Shown one piece after another: positions 36,601 through 49,600 of a DNA stretch of 64,000 nt. How positions within the stretch are numbered: position 1 is the stretch's first letter; every line of letters begins with the position of its first letter. Both the position numbers and the translations under genes were made by a program. Source of the stretch: Hypomesus transpacificus (lineage: Eukaryota; Chordata; Actinopteri; Osmeriformes; Osmeridae); assembly GCF_021917145.1 (NCBI RefSeq), contig NW_025813735.1:1-64000 (forward strand). The letters run 5' to 3'. A model generated the notes under the pieces. That model made no database searches, was not told the origin of the DNA, and saw only the letters and a list, made by a program, of their open reading frames with translations.

Positions 36601-37625
36601 GAATCTGATTTAAATTTAGGTAGGTAGGTGGGTAGGTACTATATTCATCTATGAGGGGAAATATCAGCGTAATAGTAGGTAAGATAAAAAAGATATACAA
36701 ATAAATACACAGGGCTAACACAGGGTAATAAAGAGGGTAAATTCACGTATGCATGAAACAATTTAAACGCAGGTGACACAGCAATGGAAGCAAATCAGTA
36801 TGATTACAGTATAATTAAAGCCATTACAATTTGCCATGACACACAAAGATGAAGTCTTTAGACATAGAAAAACTGTTGTTCTCCCTCATATTTGGGCACA
36901 GCATCGCAAAAAAAGGAAGGAAGTGGAAAGAATATTTATTAATAACCTCCCAACCTACCATAGGCAGGGTAAACACTCCCAGGGTCTGTGCCACCACGAT
37001 GGAGGAGGAGGAGCTGGTGTCTCCGATGATGACTGGCACCTCGGGGGTTGTGCCACAGTCTGTACCTGATATGGAGTCTTCCTGCCCGGTCACCATGCCC
37101 AGGGCTGCCCCCAGGGTTATGCCCTCGGCCAGGCAGGAGTCTGAGGCCAGGTACCCCAGCCTGAGCCCAGGGAGGAGGCTAGGGTTACGGTTCACCTCCT
37201 CCACAGCAAAGATCATAGTCTGGAGCCAGCGGTATGCACGCTGGTAGAAACTGGAGCAGGGACACAAGATAGAGGGAGGGAAAGGAGAAGAAAAGAGTTC
37301 TGGGTTAGAGGACCTAGGTTTGCACAACTGCAAAGAGGGAGATTGAATCATTTCACAGATGACACTTTAAAAACAACTCTATACATTTGCTTTTACAAAC
37401 CACTTACATGGTACAGTTCGTATTGCTGCGCTTGCTCCTAAACTCTAGCTCAGGTTCTGGAGCTTCCACATGGATGGGGAACAGGCCCCCGATCACCACA
37501 TCCCCTGCCCGATATACACTGCCGGACACAGGCTTAGCCAACAGCCGGCAGCCCCCCCCTCCTGCCAGCCCCAGAACCAGCCCAGGGAGGCAGGCCAGCA
37601 ACCACAGCCAGCCAGAGAGCCACAT
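30678..37625 (-). CDS. Receptor gene D: OlfC/V2R-like class C GPCR, intact, 854 aa, long intron 7
   Basis: Exons in transcription order: 37408-37625, 36959-37250, 36307-36549, 35971-36066, 35299-35602, 35030-35184, 33683-33913, 31899-32022, 31581-31774, 31186-31464, 30678-31106. Exon 5 begins ALMKEVV and has IASEAWVTF; intron 4 matches gene A's rather than its neighbours'. Exon 4 has ASPQDAQ where A has AISQDAQ. Intron 2 right after exon 2 is unlike the other genes. Intron 7 (1.66 kb) contains a promoter-like block, a SINE and a MITE; intron 6 (1.1 kb) contains a hAT-like element. Frame and key residues are intact. Confidence 0.85.
32305..32455 (+). promoter_or_regulatory. Promoter/first-exon-like block in intron 7 of D, antisense
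   Basis: Here the TATA word is perfect (tataaaa, 32,335-32,341), after atcaccgcgg. About 100 bp later ttattctttcag is followed by gtaggtaaacg, a good 5' splice-site match at 32,443. The block is homologous to that in B at 16,480-16,640. Confidence 0.4.
32622..32797 (-). mobile_element. tRNA-derived SINE in intron 7 of gene D
   Basis: Reverse-oriented relative of the SINE at 30,108: the + strand starts catttagtcatttagcagac and contains the tail and B-box complements. A 5-bp duplication (agtta) lies at 32,617-32,621 and 32,798-32,802. Gene G's fragment of the same intron (about 57,630) has the uninterrupted site gcgagttagcactagc. Confidence 0.85.
33261..33617. mobile_element. Short inverted-repeat element (MITE) in intron 7 of gene D
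   Basis: The ends are TAGCCTG and CAGGCTA, and the 9-bp direct repeat ccaaattac lies at 33,252-33,260 and 33,618-33,626. Gene B has the same flanks joined without it (about 19,634). No transposase. The target length fits hAT or Mutator-like elements; I cannot choose. Confidence 0.75.
33941..34869. mobile_element. hAT-like non-autonomous element in intron 6 of gene D
   Basis: The left end CAAGGCTTGACATTAA and the complement of the right end, CAGGGGTTGACATTAA, match over 16 bp with a few differences. The flanks carry an imperfect cccatt repeat, and gene B reads cccattttacagtatttgg across the site. Three small + strand frames inside have no domain I recognise. Confidence 0.65.
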
Positions 37626-37960
37626 CACCTGGGGAGAGAACCAACGGAGAACCATCACATGGAGCTGAGAAAAGAAGACCAACTTAAAGGATGGACAGTG
37701 ATCAGACACAGTAAGATAAAACAATCTATTCTCACTGTACATTTATTTTGTGTTCATGAAATTATACTTCACCAACTCCAGCCACCTGAAAAAACATTTT
37801 AATTGGTAAACAGATTAATAAGAAAGAGAGCGATACAGAAAGAGAGGGAAACTCAGAGGAGACAGAAATGTTCCTGGGCATCCTCCTGCCTGAGAGAAGG
37901 GGAGAGGAAGAAAGAGGAGACAGCCAGGGTATCACTGATATAGGAAGAAATTAGCCTGGG

Positions 37961-37972
37961 GCTAAATAATCC
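37961..37972 (-). promoter_or_regulatory. Candidate core promoter of gene D
   Basis: The minus strand reads ggattatttagc in the conserved upstream block, about 335 bp before the ATG. Confidence 0.4.
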
Positions 37973-39568
37973 ATGGCCACCATGGGGCACCCAGTGAGAT
38001 ACAGCTGAGACAGGGAGGGCAGGGCATTCTGGGGGAAAGGGGTGTAATTGGGGAGAAGCCATGTGAGCGTATTGTAATAACGTGGGTTTGTAGCCTTGTG
38101 AAACCACATTGCCTTACTCTTCTTTTACGATTCCTATTGTTGTACGAGAGTAACAAAGAATTAGGGGTAGGGGACGCACAGACCTAGTTGGCTTTAGAAG
38201 GCTGTCACCAGGGCATGGAAGCTCCTATTGGGTCAAACGAGGTGTCAATCGAAAGGGCAGAGTGTGGCGGCCATTTGGACTTTCTCCAATTGTAAATACT
38301 CGAAGCACTCCTCTTATGAGCGATAGTGCGTGAAAGACTGAACAAAAATTAATTGGCGATGGCAGAATGAAGCAACAAGATCGTGGCCATGTGTGGATAT
38401 AGTTCATTTTTTGGACAACTACTCGACATGGTTAGATAATTTGGACCTTTAGGAATGTCACCAGACAATTTTTGTTGGGATCTTTTGCATACCTGGACCA
38501 CTGAACTTTTTAGTCGTTTGCTTTTGCTTTGTTTACATATTTGTGACTGGACAAAGATGTTGGTAATACTTGCTGTTGCGACTTGATCTTGAAATGGTTT
38601 CCATAAGTATAAGCACAAATATCGTAGCTTTCCAATGATGTAACATCCGTGTAGCAGTCTAAAAAATATATTTGTTAGAATTTAGTGAGTCGTAACTGAG
38701 GTAGGGAGGGGCAGCGTTTCTGACTCGGGGGCCGGAGTTTGAGGTTAGTAAGTTGTTTATTATATGGCATTTTTATCTCTTTTCATTTTGTAAATGAAAA
38801 TAACTGGTAGGCTAATTGTAGCTAGCTCTTAAGTCTTCTCACGTTGTGTTTCAGGTATTGCCTAGCAACCAATTACTTTTGATAGAAAGCAGACATCACG
38901 GTTCTGCTAAAATGGCTTCAACACAAATAGAGACTCTTTTAGAAAGTTAACCATTTCTTCGTCGCTGTTGATGTCTTTAATATCGTCTGGTTAGTAAAAC
39001 TCAGCTGACTCATCGATATCGCTCATTTTGAAGATGTCGTCTGAGGAGAGCAATAATCCGTATCAGACCGCAGACTGGCGATGAGGTCAATACACGGCTG
39101 GCATGACTACCCGTTAGCCAATCAGAACGCTCGTACTGTCATTGCCATATAGTAAATATTTTGATTTTTGTGTTTTTTTTTTTTTTTCAACAAGCATCAA
39201 GCAACAAGCATCAAAATAAATTGTGAAAAGTAATACGTAGATGATAATAATAAAAAATGTTACAGTGTACTGTAGACAGACAAGGATAGTCAGAATAACT
39301 ACAGTTGTTTCTAAACACTGTCTTTTATTATTATTCAATAGTTATGCATGTACAACACACTATCTTTCGGACAAAGCAAGCTAGAATATTTAGACGTTAT
39401 TGACAAAATAAAAGACCTTAAGGTGAATTGTAAGATATGAGAACAAAATGTGCTTTGTGAACAACATCCGGTAACATTAACTTATTTTAGCATTAGAAGA
39501 TTTCTCACAGACCTCAATGAAATCACTAAAAGCAATAGCAAATTATTATCATTTAGAAGGCCTTGATG

Positions 39569-39621
39569 TTATTTGGCCATCATCTATTTCTTGGTGTTCC
39601 TCTCAGGCATCAGCGGGATGA
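39569..39621 (-). pseudogene. Remnant of a receptor last exon downstream of gene E
   Basis: The minus strand carries the last codons and stop of exon 11 (it reads as far as the PERNTKK region, with changes) followed by C-like 3' flank. The rest of the gene is missing. At 39,622 the sequence switches to an A-like 3' untranslated region leading into gene E. Confidence 0.75.
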
Positions 39622-39758
39622 CAAAAGGATCCACAAAAGGTTTATCAATAGGCTAACAATCTGTCACAATGAAAAATATATATCACTGCACCATTATGTA
39701 AAACACATGGAACTCTGAGAGGTCACTAAGCTATAGCAAAGTATTGAAGGTCTTGATG

Positions 39759-42700
39759 TTATTTGGCCATCATCTGTTTCTTGGTGTTCCTCTCAGGCCT
39801 CAGCAGGATGATGTAACACTTTGGGGCGAAGATGCAGACCAGAAGTCCGTAACTGGAGGCCAGGATGGCAAAGATCTCCACGGCAACCGTGAACTTCCCT
39901 GGAGAGCTGACATAAGCGGGGACGAACGCCACCCACACGGTGCAGAAGATCAGCATGCTGAAGGTGATGAGCTTGGCCTCGTTGAAGTTGTCTGGGAGTT
40001 TCCTGGCCAGGAAGGCCAGGAGGAGGCAGAGGGAGGCCAGCAGGCCGATGTACCCCAGGACCAGGGAGAAGCCTGCAATGGAGCCCACAGCACACTCCAA
40101 CAAGATCTTGGGCCCGTGGTCTCCTCTGATGCCCCTCTCTGTAGGCCAAGGGGGGGCCAGGGACAGCCACAACACACAGATCAGCACCTGGGAACAGAAA
40201 GCCTTCAGTTATAACCCTGAAGCCACTGCTTGGTAGTTCATTACATTGTAAATTTGTGAGGCCCACCTGTACCAGCGTGCAGAGAGAGATGCCCAGCCTC
40301 TGCTGGTTGGGACCCAGGTACCGCATCAGGTTCTCTCCAGGGAGGGTGGAGCGGAAGGCCACCAGAACCACCACGGTTCTGCTCAGCAGGCAGGAGAGGC
40401 ACAGCACGAAGCTGATCCCAAACAGGGTGTGTCTCAGCATGCAGGACCAAGGCCTGGGCTGACCAATGAACGCCAGCGCACACAGGAAACAGAGCTTGAG
40501 TGACAGCAGAAGCAGGAAGCTCAACTCTGAGTTGTTGGCCCGCACCTAAAGAGATTAATAGTTACAAAAACATTATAAAGGAAACCTAATTTTGTAAGAC
40601 TACAATTATGTAATGATGTAACAGCAGTGTAGAATGTTTTAAATCCGGCAGTATACTTGTACCAGTGGCGTGTGTCGGTGACAAATAAAAGTAATCAAGG
40701 TTGCGGCTGTTAGTGTTGCCCCGACAACAGAGATGACGGACAGGACGATTCCCATGCTGTCGCTGAGGGACAGGAAGTCCACCTGCTGGGGGATGCACTC
40801 AGTGTGGTCTGGGCTGGACCAGAACCTCTCAGGACACCGACTGCATTCCACTGACCCTGAGAGGGAAGGGCCAGAGTCGGGAGAAGAGCTCAGTTCTGAT
40901 CAGAATCAGAGTCACTTAGAATCAGAGAGTCAGTATCAGAATTGGAATCTAGAATTAGAATCCCAGTCAATCCCAGGTACCTGTCTCTCTGCTGACCTCC
41001 CCCTCTGAGCAGGGCAGACAGTCGAAGCAGCAGATTGGTCGGCCCTTCTGTGCCGCCTTCCAGTTGCCAGGGGGGCAGGGAGTGCTGCACACAGACACGG
41101 GCACCTGGGGGAGTGTCCTGGCATCATTAGCATGCTAGCGTAGCATATCTGCACATCATTAGCAATTCTAGCATAGCATATCCTAGCATCATTAGCAGTG
41201 CTAGCATCATATACAGTAAACTGGCATAGTTAGGAATGTCAGCATAATTGAATGTAGCATCATTAGCATAGTTAGAATAGTATATCCTGTTATAATTAGC
41301 TCTGCTAGCTTCACAAATCCCGGGATCATTAGTAAAGAGATGATCAAGTATCCTTGCATAAGTTTTTACTCTTGCAAATATTTAGTGGACAATATACTCC
41401 TAAAATACAAAATACTATCAAAATGTTAAAAAATACCACTGCACCCTCCCCTTTGCATACATTTGTATTTCCTTGAGTCTTACCTCACGTCCACTCCCAG
41501 CACCCCACATCACTCTCTCGATTTCCAGATGAAACTGACCCCCCGATCCATCAGATGACACAAAATGTCCGACGGTGGCAAACTCCACCCCACCCTGTGG
41601 GGTCACGTGCCAGTTGATGATGTCATAGGAAGCAGGTGGATCTCCATTCTGGTCAAAGTGGACGGGATCACCCACATGTGTGGTGAAGTTCACACCTCTC
41701 AGGTACTGAACAATCTGTAACAGAGCAACTCCCATTTTACAGTATTTGGTTGTTAATCATGAAAATAGATCTGAATAAAATAGGATTGAATAATTTGGAC
41801 CGATAATCCCTTAAAGAATAATCCCTTTCATTACGTGTTTCTAAATCCTTAGTCAGTATGATGTTAAAGGTCAGCTCACGTCTTTGGGCTGCAGGCGCTG
41901 GAGGTTGGGACACTGGTCTCCAGGAGGGCAGGCCAGCATGCCATGCAGAGCGTGCGCGATGGCGTACACTGCCTTGTACACGTTATAGGTGGCCCTCAGC
42001 TGTGACACGTCTGCGTACATACTCTCCCCCTCCACTGGGTTTAAAATGATCACAGAATTACACAAAAACATGGTTAACAGTGACGGTCAATATAAAAAAA
42101 AGTATGACAATGCAATGCTTCATTTTGTGAGGATCAACACAGTCGTTTTTATCCTGTAACAGACAACACTGACCTATGACCTCTGACCCTGAACACAGCC
42201 GAGCAGTGCCCTGACTGGCCTTCAAAGAACACCCGAACAGCTCTTCCCACAATTCCCTGAGGAAGGGATCGTGATGGGGCGAGGGCCCGTCTGGCCTCAG
42301 CTGGGTCAGGAAGGCTCCCAGCCCAGGGATAGGGGCCCTCCGGAGGGCAAACCCGATGGTGCCGGCCAGCGAGGGGAGGTTCTGGGGGACCGTGAAGCTG
42401 GTGAAGGTGACCCAGGCCTCGGTAGCGATCCACTGTTTGTCTGTAATGTTCTGACGGACTACTTCTTTTAAAAGAAACTGTAGAATAAAAAACTATAAGG
42501 GAAGTTGCTTTTTTCTGGTAGATAAATTGATAGATCTGTCTTTTACAGAATGTTGTATGTGGAGCTCAGGTAAGTGCTACATACACCTGGCAGTCTCTGT
42601 GAAGATGTGACAATGGCAGATATCAGGGCCATATCAAATATAGGCATCGGGCATCTCTGCCCTACGATATTCTTCTGATGTATATAGCAACAATACAAGA

Positions 42701-44217
42701 TAAAGCTGCAAGTGGAATTAATTGTGCATATTTGAGACAGACTTGAACTGACCAGACTCACCTGTGCATCCTGGGAGATGGCAAACACCACCACAACCAT
42801 GGCAGAGGACCTCTTGATGGTGTCAACCACCCGACTGATCCTGCTCTGGGTATGGACCTTAGGGGAGGAGAAAAGGATGATTAGAGAGAGAGAAGAGAAG
42901 TGAAACTGAAAAGAAGTGAGAGAAAGAGGAAAGAGAGAAGAGAGAAAAGAATATATAAAATCAAAAACACAGAAACAGATACCAACACGAAAACAATAAG
43001 TTAGGTCTTCAGACAGTACTTTGGGGACCTCAAAGAGAGAGAGAGAGTGTGAAAGAGAGAAAGAGGAAAGCTTATACAGATGGATGAACAGACACAGACT
43101 TGTCTAGAATACCTTGGGGATGACCTCAGAGTAGGAGACACACACTCCAGAGCCCCTCAGCTCCTGCAGCAGCATTTGGACCCCGTACTTCCCGTAGTCA
43201 TCGTCCCCAGACAACAAGCCCACCCAAGTCCAGCCCAGCCGGGACAGCAGCCAGGCCATGGCCCGCGCCTGGAAAGCATCGCTGGGAACAGTCCTGAAGA
43301 ACGAGGGGTACTTCCTGCTGTCACTCAAACATGCACAAGAAGCAAAGTAGCTCACCTGGGGGGAAAGGACAGAGAGGGGCAGAAAGAGAGACAAACAAGA
43401 AAGAAACAAGAAATAAAGACAGGTTAAAATGTTTCTGGAAACACAGATGTAATCTTTAGACAGAAGCAGTTTCTTTGGACAGCATCCCAGCAGAGTTAGG
43501 AGGGGGAAAGAAGAAGTAGTATTCATCCATACACGGAGCCTCCCTGCCTACCATGGGCAGGGTAAACACTCCCAGGGTCTGTGCCACCACGATGGAGGCT
43601 GAGGAGCGGGCGTCTCCGATGATGACTGGAACCTCGGGGGTTGTGCCACAGTCTGTGCCTGATATGGAGCCTTCCTGCCCGGTCACCATACCCAGGGCTG
43701 CCCCCAGGGTGGTGCCCTCGGCCAGGCAGGAGTCTGAGGCCAGGTACCCCAGCCTGAGCCCAGGGAGGAGGCTAGGGTTACGGTTCACCTCCTCCACAGC
43801 AAAGATCATGGTCTGGAGCCAGCGGTACGCACGCTGGTAGAAACTGGAGCAGGGGAGCAAGATGGAGGGAGGGGAGGGAGAAGAAAAGAGTTCTGGGTTA
43901 AAGGACCTGGGTTTGCACAACTGCAAAGAAGGAGATAGAATAATTTCACAGAGACTCTCTATAAGCAATTGTACATATATGCTTTTACAAACCACTTACA
44001 TGGTACAGTTCGTATTGCTGCTCTTGCTCCTAAACTCTAGCTCAGGTTCTGGAGCTTCCACATGGATGGGGAATAGGCCCCCGATCACCACGTCCCCTGC
44101 CCGATATACACTGCCGGACACAGGCTTAGCCAATAGCCGGCAGGCCCCCCCTCCTGCCAGCCCCAGAACCAGCCCAGGGAGGCAGGCCAGCAACCACAGC
44201 CAGCCAGAGAGCCACAT
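39759..44217 (-). CDS. Receptor gene E: OlfC/V2R-like class C GPCR, intact, 854 aa (sister of C)
   Basis: Exons in transcription order: 44000-44217, 43552-43843, 43113-43355, 42762-42857, 42174-42477, 41880-42034, 41484-41714, 40981-41104, 40663-40856, 40267-40545, 39759-40187. From about 42.4 kb rightward it is practically identical to C at an offset of 15,997. Leftward it departs: exon 5 has a few changes, the extra block in C's intron 8 is absent, and exon 11 reads [12 protein letters not shown] and LLRPERN as in A and D, so its 3' end has been exchanged. Exon 8 has Asn for Thr in PPGTWK. Reading frame intact. Confidence 0.85.
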
Positions 44218-44561
44218 CACCTGGGGAGAGAACCAACGGAGGCCAGGCAGAGAACCATCACATGGAGCTGAAAAAAGAAGACCAACTTAAAGGATGGACA
44301 GTGATCAGACACAGTAAGAAAAAAATATTCTCACATTTCTTTTCTGTTCATGAAATTATACTTCACCAGCTCCATCCAACTGAAAAATCATTTTTAATTA
44401 AACAGATTTTAAGTAAACAGATTAATAAGAGAGAGTGCGAGAGAGAAAGAGAGTAGGAGGAGACAGAAATGTTCCTGGGCATCGTCCTTCCAGAGAGAAG
44501 GGGAGAGAAAGAAAGAGGAGACAGCCAGGGTATCACTGATATAGGAAGAAATTAGCCTGCG

Positions 44562-44573
44562 GCTATATAATCC
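44562..44573 (-). promoter_or_regulatory. Candidate core promoter (TATA-like) of gene E
   Basis: ggattatatagc on the minus strand, the same sequence and distance as in gene C. Confidence 0.45.
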
Positions 44574-45281
44574 ATGGCCACCATGGGGCACCCAGTGAGA
44601 TACAGCTGAGACAGGGAGGGCAGGGCATTCTGGGGGAAAGGGGGGCAATTGGGGAGAAGCCATGTGAGCGTATTGTAATAACATGGGTTAGTGGCCTTCT
44701 GAAACCACGTTGCCTTACTCTTCTTTTACGATTCCTATTGTTGTACGACAGTAACAAAGAATCAGGGGTGGGTTAAAAAATCTTTTCACATTTAAATCAC
44801 GATACAGTCTGCTAGTGATTCAGATTGATTCCCAAATATATGTGAATCGATTCTTTTAAGATTTTTTTTTTAAAGAAATATTTATTTATATTTTTGTGCA
44901 GAGTGTAGCAGCCATTTTGACTTTCTCCAATCGTAAATACTCAAAGCACATATCCTATGAGCGATAGTGCGTGAGAGACTGAACCAAAAAAAATTGGCAA
45001 AGGCAGAATGAAGCAACAAGATCGTGGCTATGTGTGGATATAGTTCATTGTTTGGACAACTACTCGACATGGTTAGACAATTTGGACCTTTGGGAATGTC
45101 ATCAGACAATTTTGTTGGGATCTTCTGCATACCTGGACTACTGTGAACTTTTTAGGGTGAGTAGAGTCGTTTACTTTTGCTTTGTTTACATATTTGTGAC
45201 TGGACAAGGACGTTGGTAATACTTGCTGTTGCGACTTGATCGGCCGGGTTGCTTCTGTCGATGTTGGGTTTTATATCTTAA

Positions 45282-45808
45282 AGATCCCATGACATACTGT
45301 TTTTTGATGCTTTTCTACAGGCCTTAGTGGTCCCCAATACTGTATTATTTCCCGAAATTCTGCCTTGTGCAGAATTACAGCCACTACGAGCAGTCCCACA
45401 ATGAGCTTTCCTCAGGACGTGCTGTTTCTGTGTCTGTAGCTTTAAATGCTATGAGGAGGAAAGAGGCGGGGCTAACTGCCATGCTTCGGTTATTTGCAAG
45501 GCATGATGTCCCGAGGAAAACCAATACCGCGCTTGTATGGTCGTAGCTCATGTTCTCATTGGTGGGCCAAATTCTCTGTGCAGGCAAAGTAGAGAAAGGG
45601 GAGGTAACCTTGGCTCTTATGATGTCATCAAACCAACATTTTCCAAACCGAGCATTTCAGCTTTTGTTTCTTCAAAGGCGGAGAAGAATACCCAGGGCTT
45701 GGTTTACACCTATCAACATTTCTAGCTACTGGGGGACCAACGGCAGGCTAGGGGAACTCATTAATGCTAAATAACCTCCTAAAGTGAACATTTCGTGTCA
45801 TGGGACCT
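45282..45808. mobile_element. piggyBac-like TTAA-flanked MITE, copy 2
   Basis: Copied with the 16-kb block, not a separate insertion: same TTAA flanks, ends and interior as 29,285-29,811. Confidence 0.8.
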
Positions 45809-46104
45809 TTAATCAGTTGGCTGATATGAGCCGCAGTAACAGCAGACAAAAAATCGGACTCACACATTTTCAAAAAATATTGAAATCACAGGAAATGGTC
45901 TGCAGTAACGTCTCTCTGATGCATGAAGGTCAGAGAGATAATTTTTGAGACAAAAGGCAGTTGTTGTGCAGTGTGCCTTGTGATATATGGTCCTGACAGC
46001 TTTCTTCCTGGTCACAGAGCACGGGGAACCCACAATGGCTGCAAAGCCAACGTATCTGAAAGACTCCAATAAACAAGCATCAAAAGAAATCATGAAAAGT
46101 AATA

Positions 46105-46302
46105 GAGAGTCAGAGTCAGATAGCTGAGCGGTAAGGGAATCGGGCTAGGAACCATAAGGTCGCTGGTTCGATTCCCGGCTGTGCCAAATGAAGTTATGTC
46201 CTCGGGCAAGGCACTTCACCCTACTTGCCTCAGGGGAATGTCCCTGTTCTTACTTTAAGTCGCTCTGGATATCGCGTCTGCTAAATGACTAAATGTAAAT
46301 AT
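46105..46302 (+). mobile_element. tRNA-derived SINE, copy 2
   Basis: Block-duplicated copy of the SINE at 30,108-30,305. Confidence 0.85.
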
Positions 46303-46674
46303 GTAGATGATAATAATTAAATGTAAGATATGAACAACGGGATATAAAATAAGACTTAATGTAGAGGTTAGCATTCGCATTTAATTTGACAGTGTACCGT
46401 AGACAGACAAGGAGAGACAGAAAAATCTACAGTTGTTTCTAAAAACTGTCTTTTATTATTATTCAATAGTTATGAATATACAACAGACTCACTTTTGGAC
46501 AAAGCAGGCTAGACATTTTTGACAAAATAAAGGACCTTGATTTAACTCGTAAGATATGAGACAAAGTGTACATTAACTTATTTTAACATTAGAAGATTTC
46601 TCAGTAAAATTCACAGACCTCAATGAAGTCACTAAAAGCAATAGCAAAGTATTATTATACAGAAGGCCTTGATG

Positions 46675-49600
46675 TTATTTGGCCATCATCTGTTTCTTGG
46701 TGTTCCTCTCAGGCCTTAGCAGGATGATGTAACACTTTGGGGCAAAGATGCAGACCAGAAGTCCGTAACTGGAGGCCAGGATGGCAAAGATCTCCACGGC
46801 AACCGTGTACTTCCCCGGAGAGCTGACGTAGGCGGGGACGAATGCCACCCACACGGCGCAGAAGATCAGCATGCTGAAGGTGATGAGCTTGGCCTCATTG
46901 AAGTTGTCTGGGAGTTTCCTGGCCAGGAAGGCCAGGAGGAGGCAGAGGGAGGCCAGCAGGCCGATGTACCCCAGGACCAGGGAGAAGCCTGCAATGGAGC
47001 CCACAGCACACTCCAACAAGATCTTGGGCCCGTGGTCTCCTCTGATGCCCCTCTCTGTAGGCCAAGGGGGGGCCAGGGACAGCCACAACACACAGATCAG
47101 CACCTGGGAACAGAAAGCCTTCAGTTATAACCCTGAAGCCACTGCTTGGTAGTTCATTACATTGTAAGCTTGTCAGGCCCACCTGTACCAGCGTGCAGAG
47201 AGAGATGCCCAGCCTCTGCTGGTTGGGACCCAGGTACCGCATCAGGTTCTCTCCAGGGAGGGTGGAGCGGAAGGCCACCAGAACCACCATGGTTCTGCTC
47301 AGCAGGCAGGAGAGGCACAGCACGAAGCTGATCCCAAACAGGGTGTGTCTCAGCATGCAGGACCAAGGCCTGGGCTGACCAATGAACGCCAGCGCACACA
47401 GGAAGCAGAGCTTGAGTGACAGCAGAAGCAGGAAGCTCAGCTCTGAGTTGTTGGCCCGCACCTAAACAGATTAATGAATACAAAAACATTACAAAGGAAA
47501 CCTAATTTTTAAGACAACAATTATGTCATGATGTAACAGCAGTATAGCATGTTCTAAATCACCCAGTGTACTCGTACCAGTGGCGTGTGTCGGTGACAAA
47601 TAAAAGTAATCAAGGTTGCGGCTGTTAGTGTTGCCCCGACAACAGAGATGACGGACAGGACGATTCCCATGCTGTCGCTGAGGGACAGGTAGTCCACCTG
47701 CTGGGGGATGCACTCAGTGTGGTCTGGGCTGGACCAGAACCTCTCAGGACACCGACTGCATTCCACTGACCCTGAGAGGGAAGGGCCAGAGTCGGGAGAA
47801 GAGCTCAGTTCTGATCAGAATCAGAGTCACTTAGAATCAGAGAGTCAGTATCAGAATTGGAATCTAGAATTAGAATCCCAGTCAATCCCAGGTACCTGTC
47901 TCTCTGCTGACCTCCCCCTCTGAGCAGGGCAGACAGTCGAAGCAGCAGATTGGTCGGCCCTTCTGTGCCGCCTTCCAGGTGCCAGGGGGGCAGGGAGTGC
48001 TGCACACAGACACGGGCACCTGGGGGAGTGTCCTGGCATCATTAGCATGCTAACGTAGCATATCTGCACATCATTAGCAATTCTAGCATAGCATATCCTA
48101 GCATTATTAGCAATGCTAGCATTATATATCCTGTTATTGTTAGCAATAGCAATGCCAGCATCACCAATCCTGGCATTGCTAGCATCATACAGTTTGTACT
48201 GGCATAATTAGCAATCCTAACCTTATATACTAGCATCATTAGTGTGGCACACAGGATATGTATGTAATTGTCCACTTGCTTATATGTAGCATTTTTATTG
48301 TGAATTACAAAGGGCACAAGATCACCGCGGTTATAAAAGCAGTGGCCTCGCGCTGCATCAGCGTTTCTTAGTTGGCGGTTAACATCTAACCTGAGAAGCC
48401 AATAGCGACCAGCCGACTCTATTTTCATTATTCTTTCAGGTAGGTAAACGTCACACAATCGTTCATACGGTTGTAATTAGTAGTGTACTACTAATTATAT
48501 TACACTATACAAATATACAATATTTGTATAGTGTACCTTTATATCGTAGCACATGTACATTGTAGCATATTAGCTCTAGCTGTCTTTCAAGCTTACTATT
48601 CTAAAGTAAGGCGAGTTACATTTAGTCATTTAGCAGACGCTCTTATCCAGAGCGACTTACAGTAAGTACAGGGACATTCCCCCGAGGCAAGTAGGGTGAA
48701 GTGCCTTGCCCAAGGACACAACGTCATTTGGCTCAATCAAACTGGCGACCAGATTAATAGACCGATTCCCCACCGCTCAGCCACCTGACTCCCTAGTTAG
48801 CACTAGCTTGTAGGTTGTTGTCAAACTACACTTGTCAAACCATGTTGAAGGGAGTCACTGTAACATTTGTCTGACTCGACTGATATATTAATGTTAGAGC
48901 TATAGTGTTTTTTGTTTTTAACATTTTCTGTTGTTGTTTCCTCCTAAATGTAGTCAAATGTACACGGCTAGAGCCAGGGCGCGAGCAGTTAGTTTATCGT
49001 TTCCAAGGAAACCAGACAGCTCACAGGGTGTAAAGGCCGTTCACAGTAAGGAGGATAACTGGTGATATTTCTGATTATTTTTTCTGCCTTTCAAAAAAAT
49101 CTTAACACATTTTTCCATACACAACAATACACAAAAACGTTTTTATATATTATCAAATACTTTCATTTGATTTACAGAACCACGACATAACCTTTCAACA
49201 GTAACCTCTTCCAGATATTTTATTTGACAAAATAGCACTAAAATACCACCAAATTACTAGCCTGACGTTGTCATACATAATTGTAGTCAGAATATGAGTC
49301 GGATAACTCTCCGTTGGGCTGTGAGTATTGGGCGTGTTTCAACCGAACTCGTAAAACAAATGTCTCTTCACTGAATTGGATAGACCAACAACCAATCAGA
49401 GCAACGCAAATATGTTGTTTGTTGAAAACAAATTGATTACGTTACTGTTGATCATCTGTCCATCATCATATAAAGCCCACCCTGACAATTTCAGTGATCC
49501 GAACAGCTCCTGTTTGGACATAGTTTTTCCCCAACCGAAGTTCCCCAGACCCAACTTCCCGACCAAAATTTTTTTTTTTGTGGGCGGGGCTAAGTTGGGC

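Larger units (their letters stand above)
37626..39758. other. D-E intergenic region
   Basis: D's leader and promoter block run to about 38,160. A block shared with the C-D gap follows (38,250-38,590), then about 590 bp of unclassified sequence that could be a transposon but shows no clear ends, then a poly-T run at about 39,172. A 3'-flank copy (39,240-39,621) and a second, A-like 3' flank (39,622-39,758) of gene E complete the region. Confidence 0.6.
44218..46674. other. E-F intergenic region, copy of the C-D region
   Basis: It matches 28,221-30,677 at an offset of 15,997. I noticed only two single-base differences (near 44,268 and 44,998). It includes the second copies of the TTAA-flanked element and the SINE. 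Confidence 0.85.
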
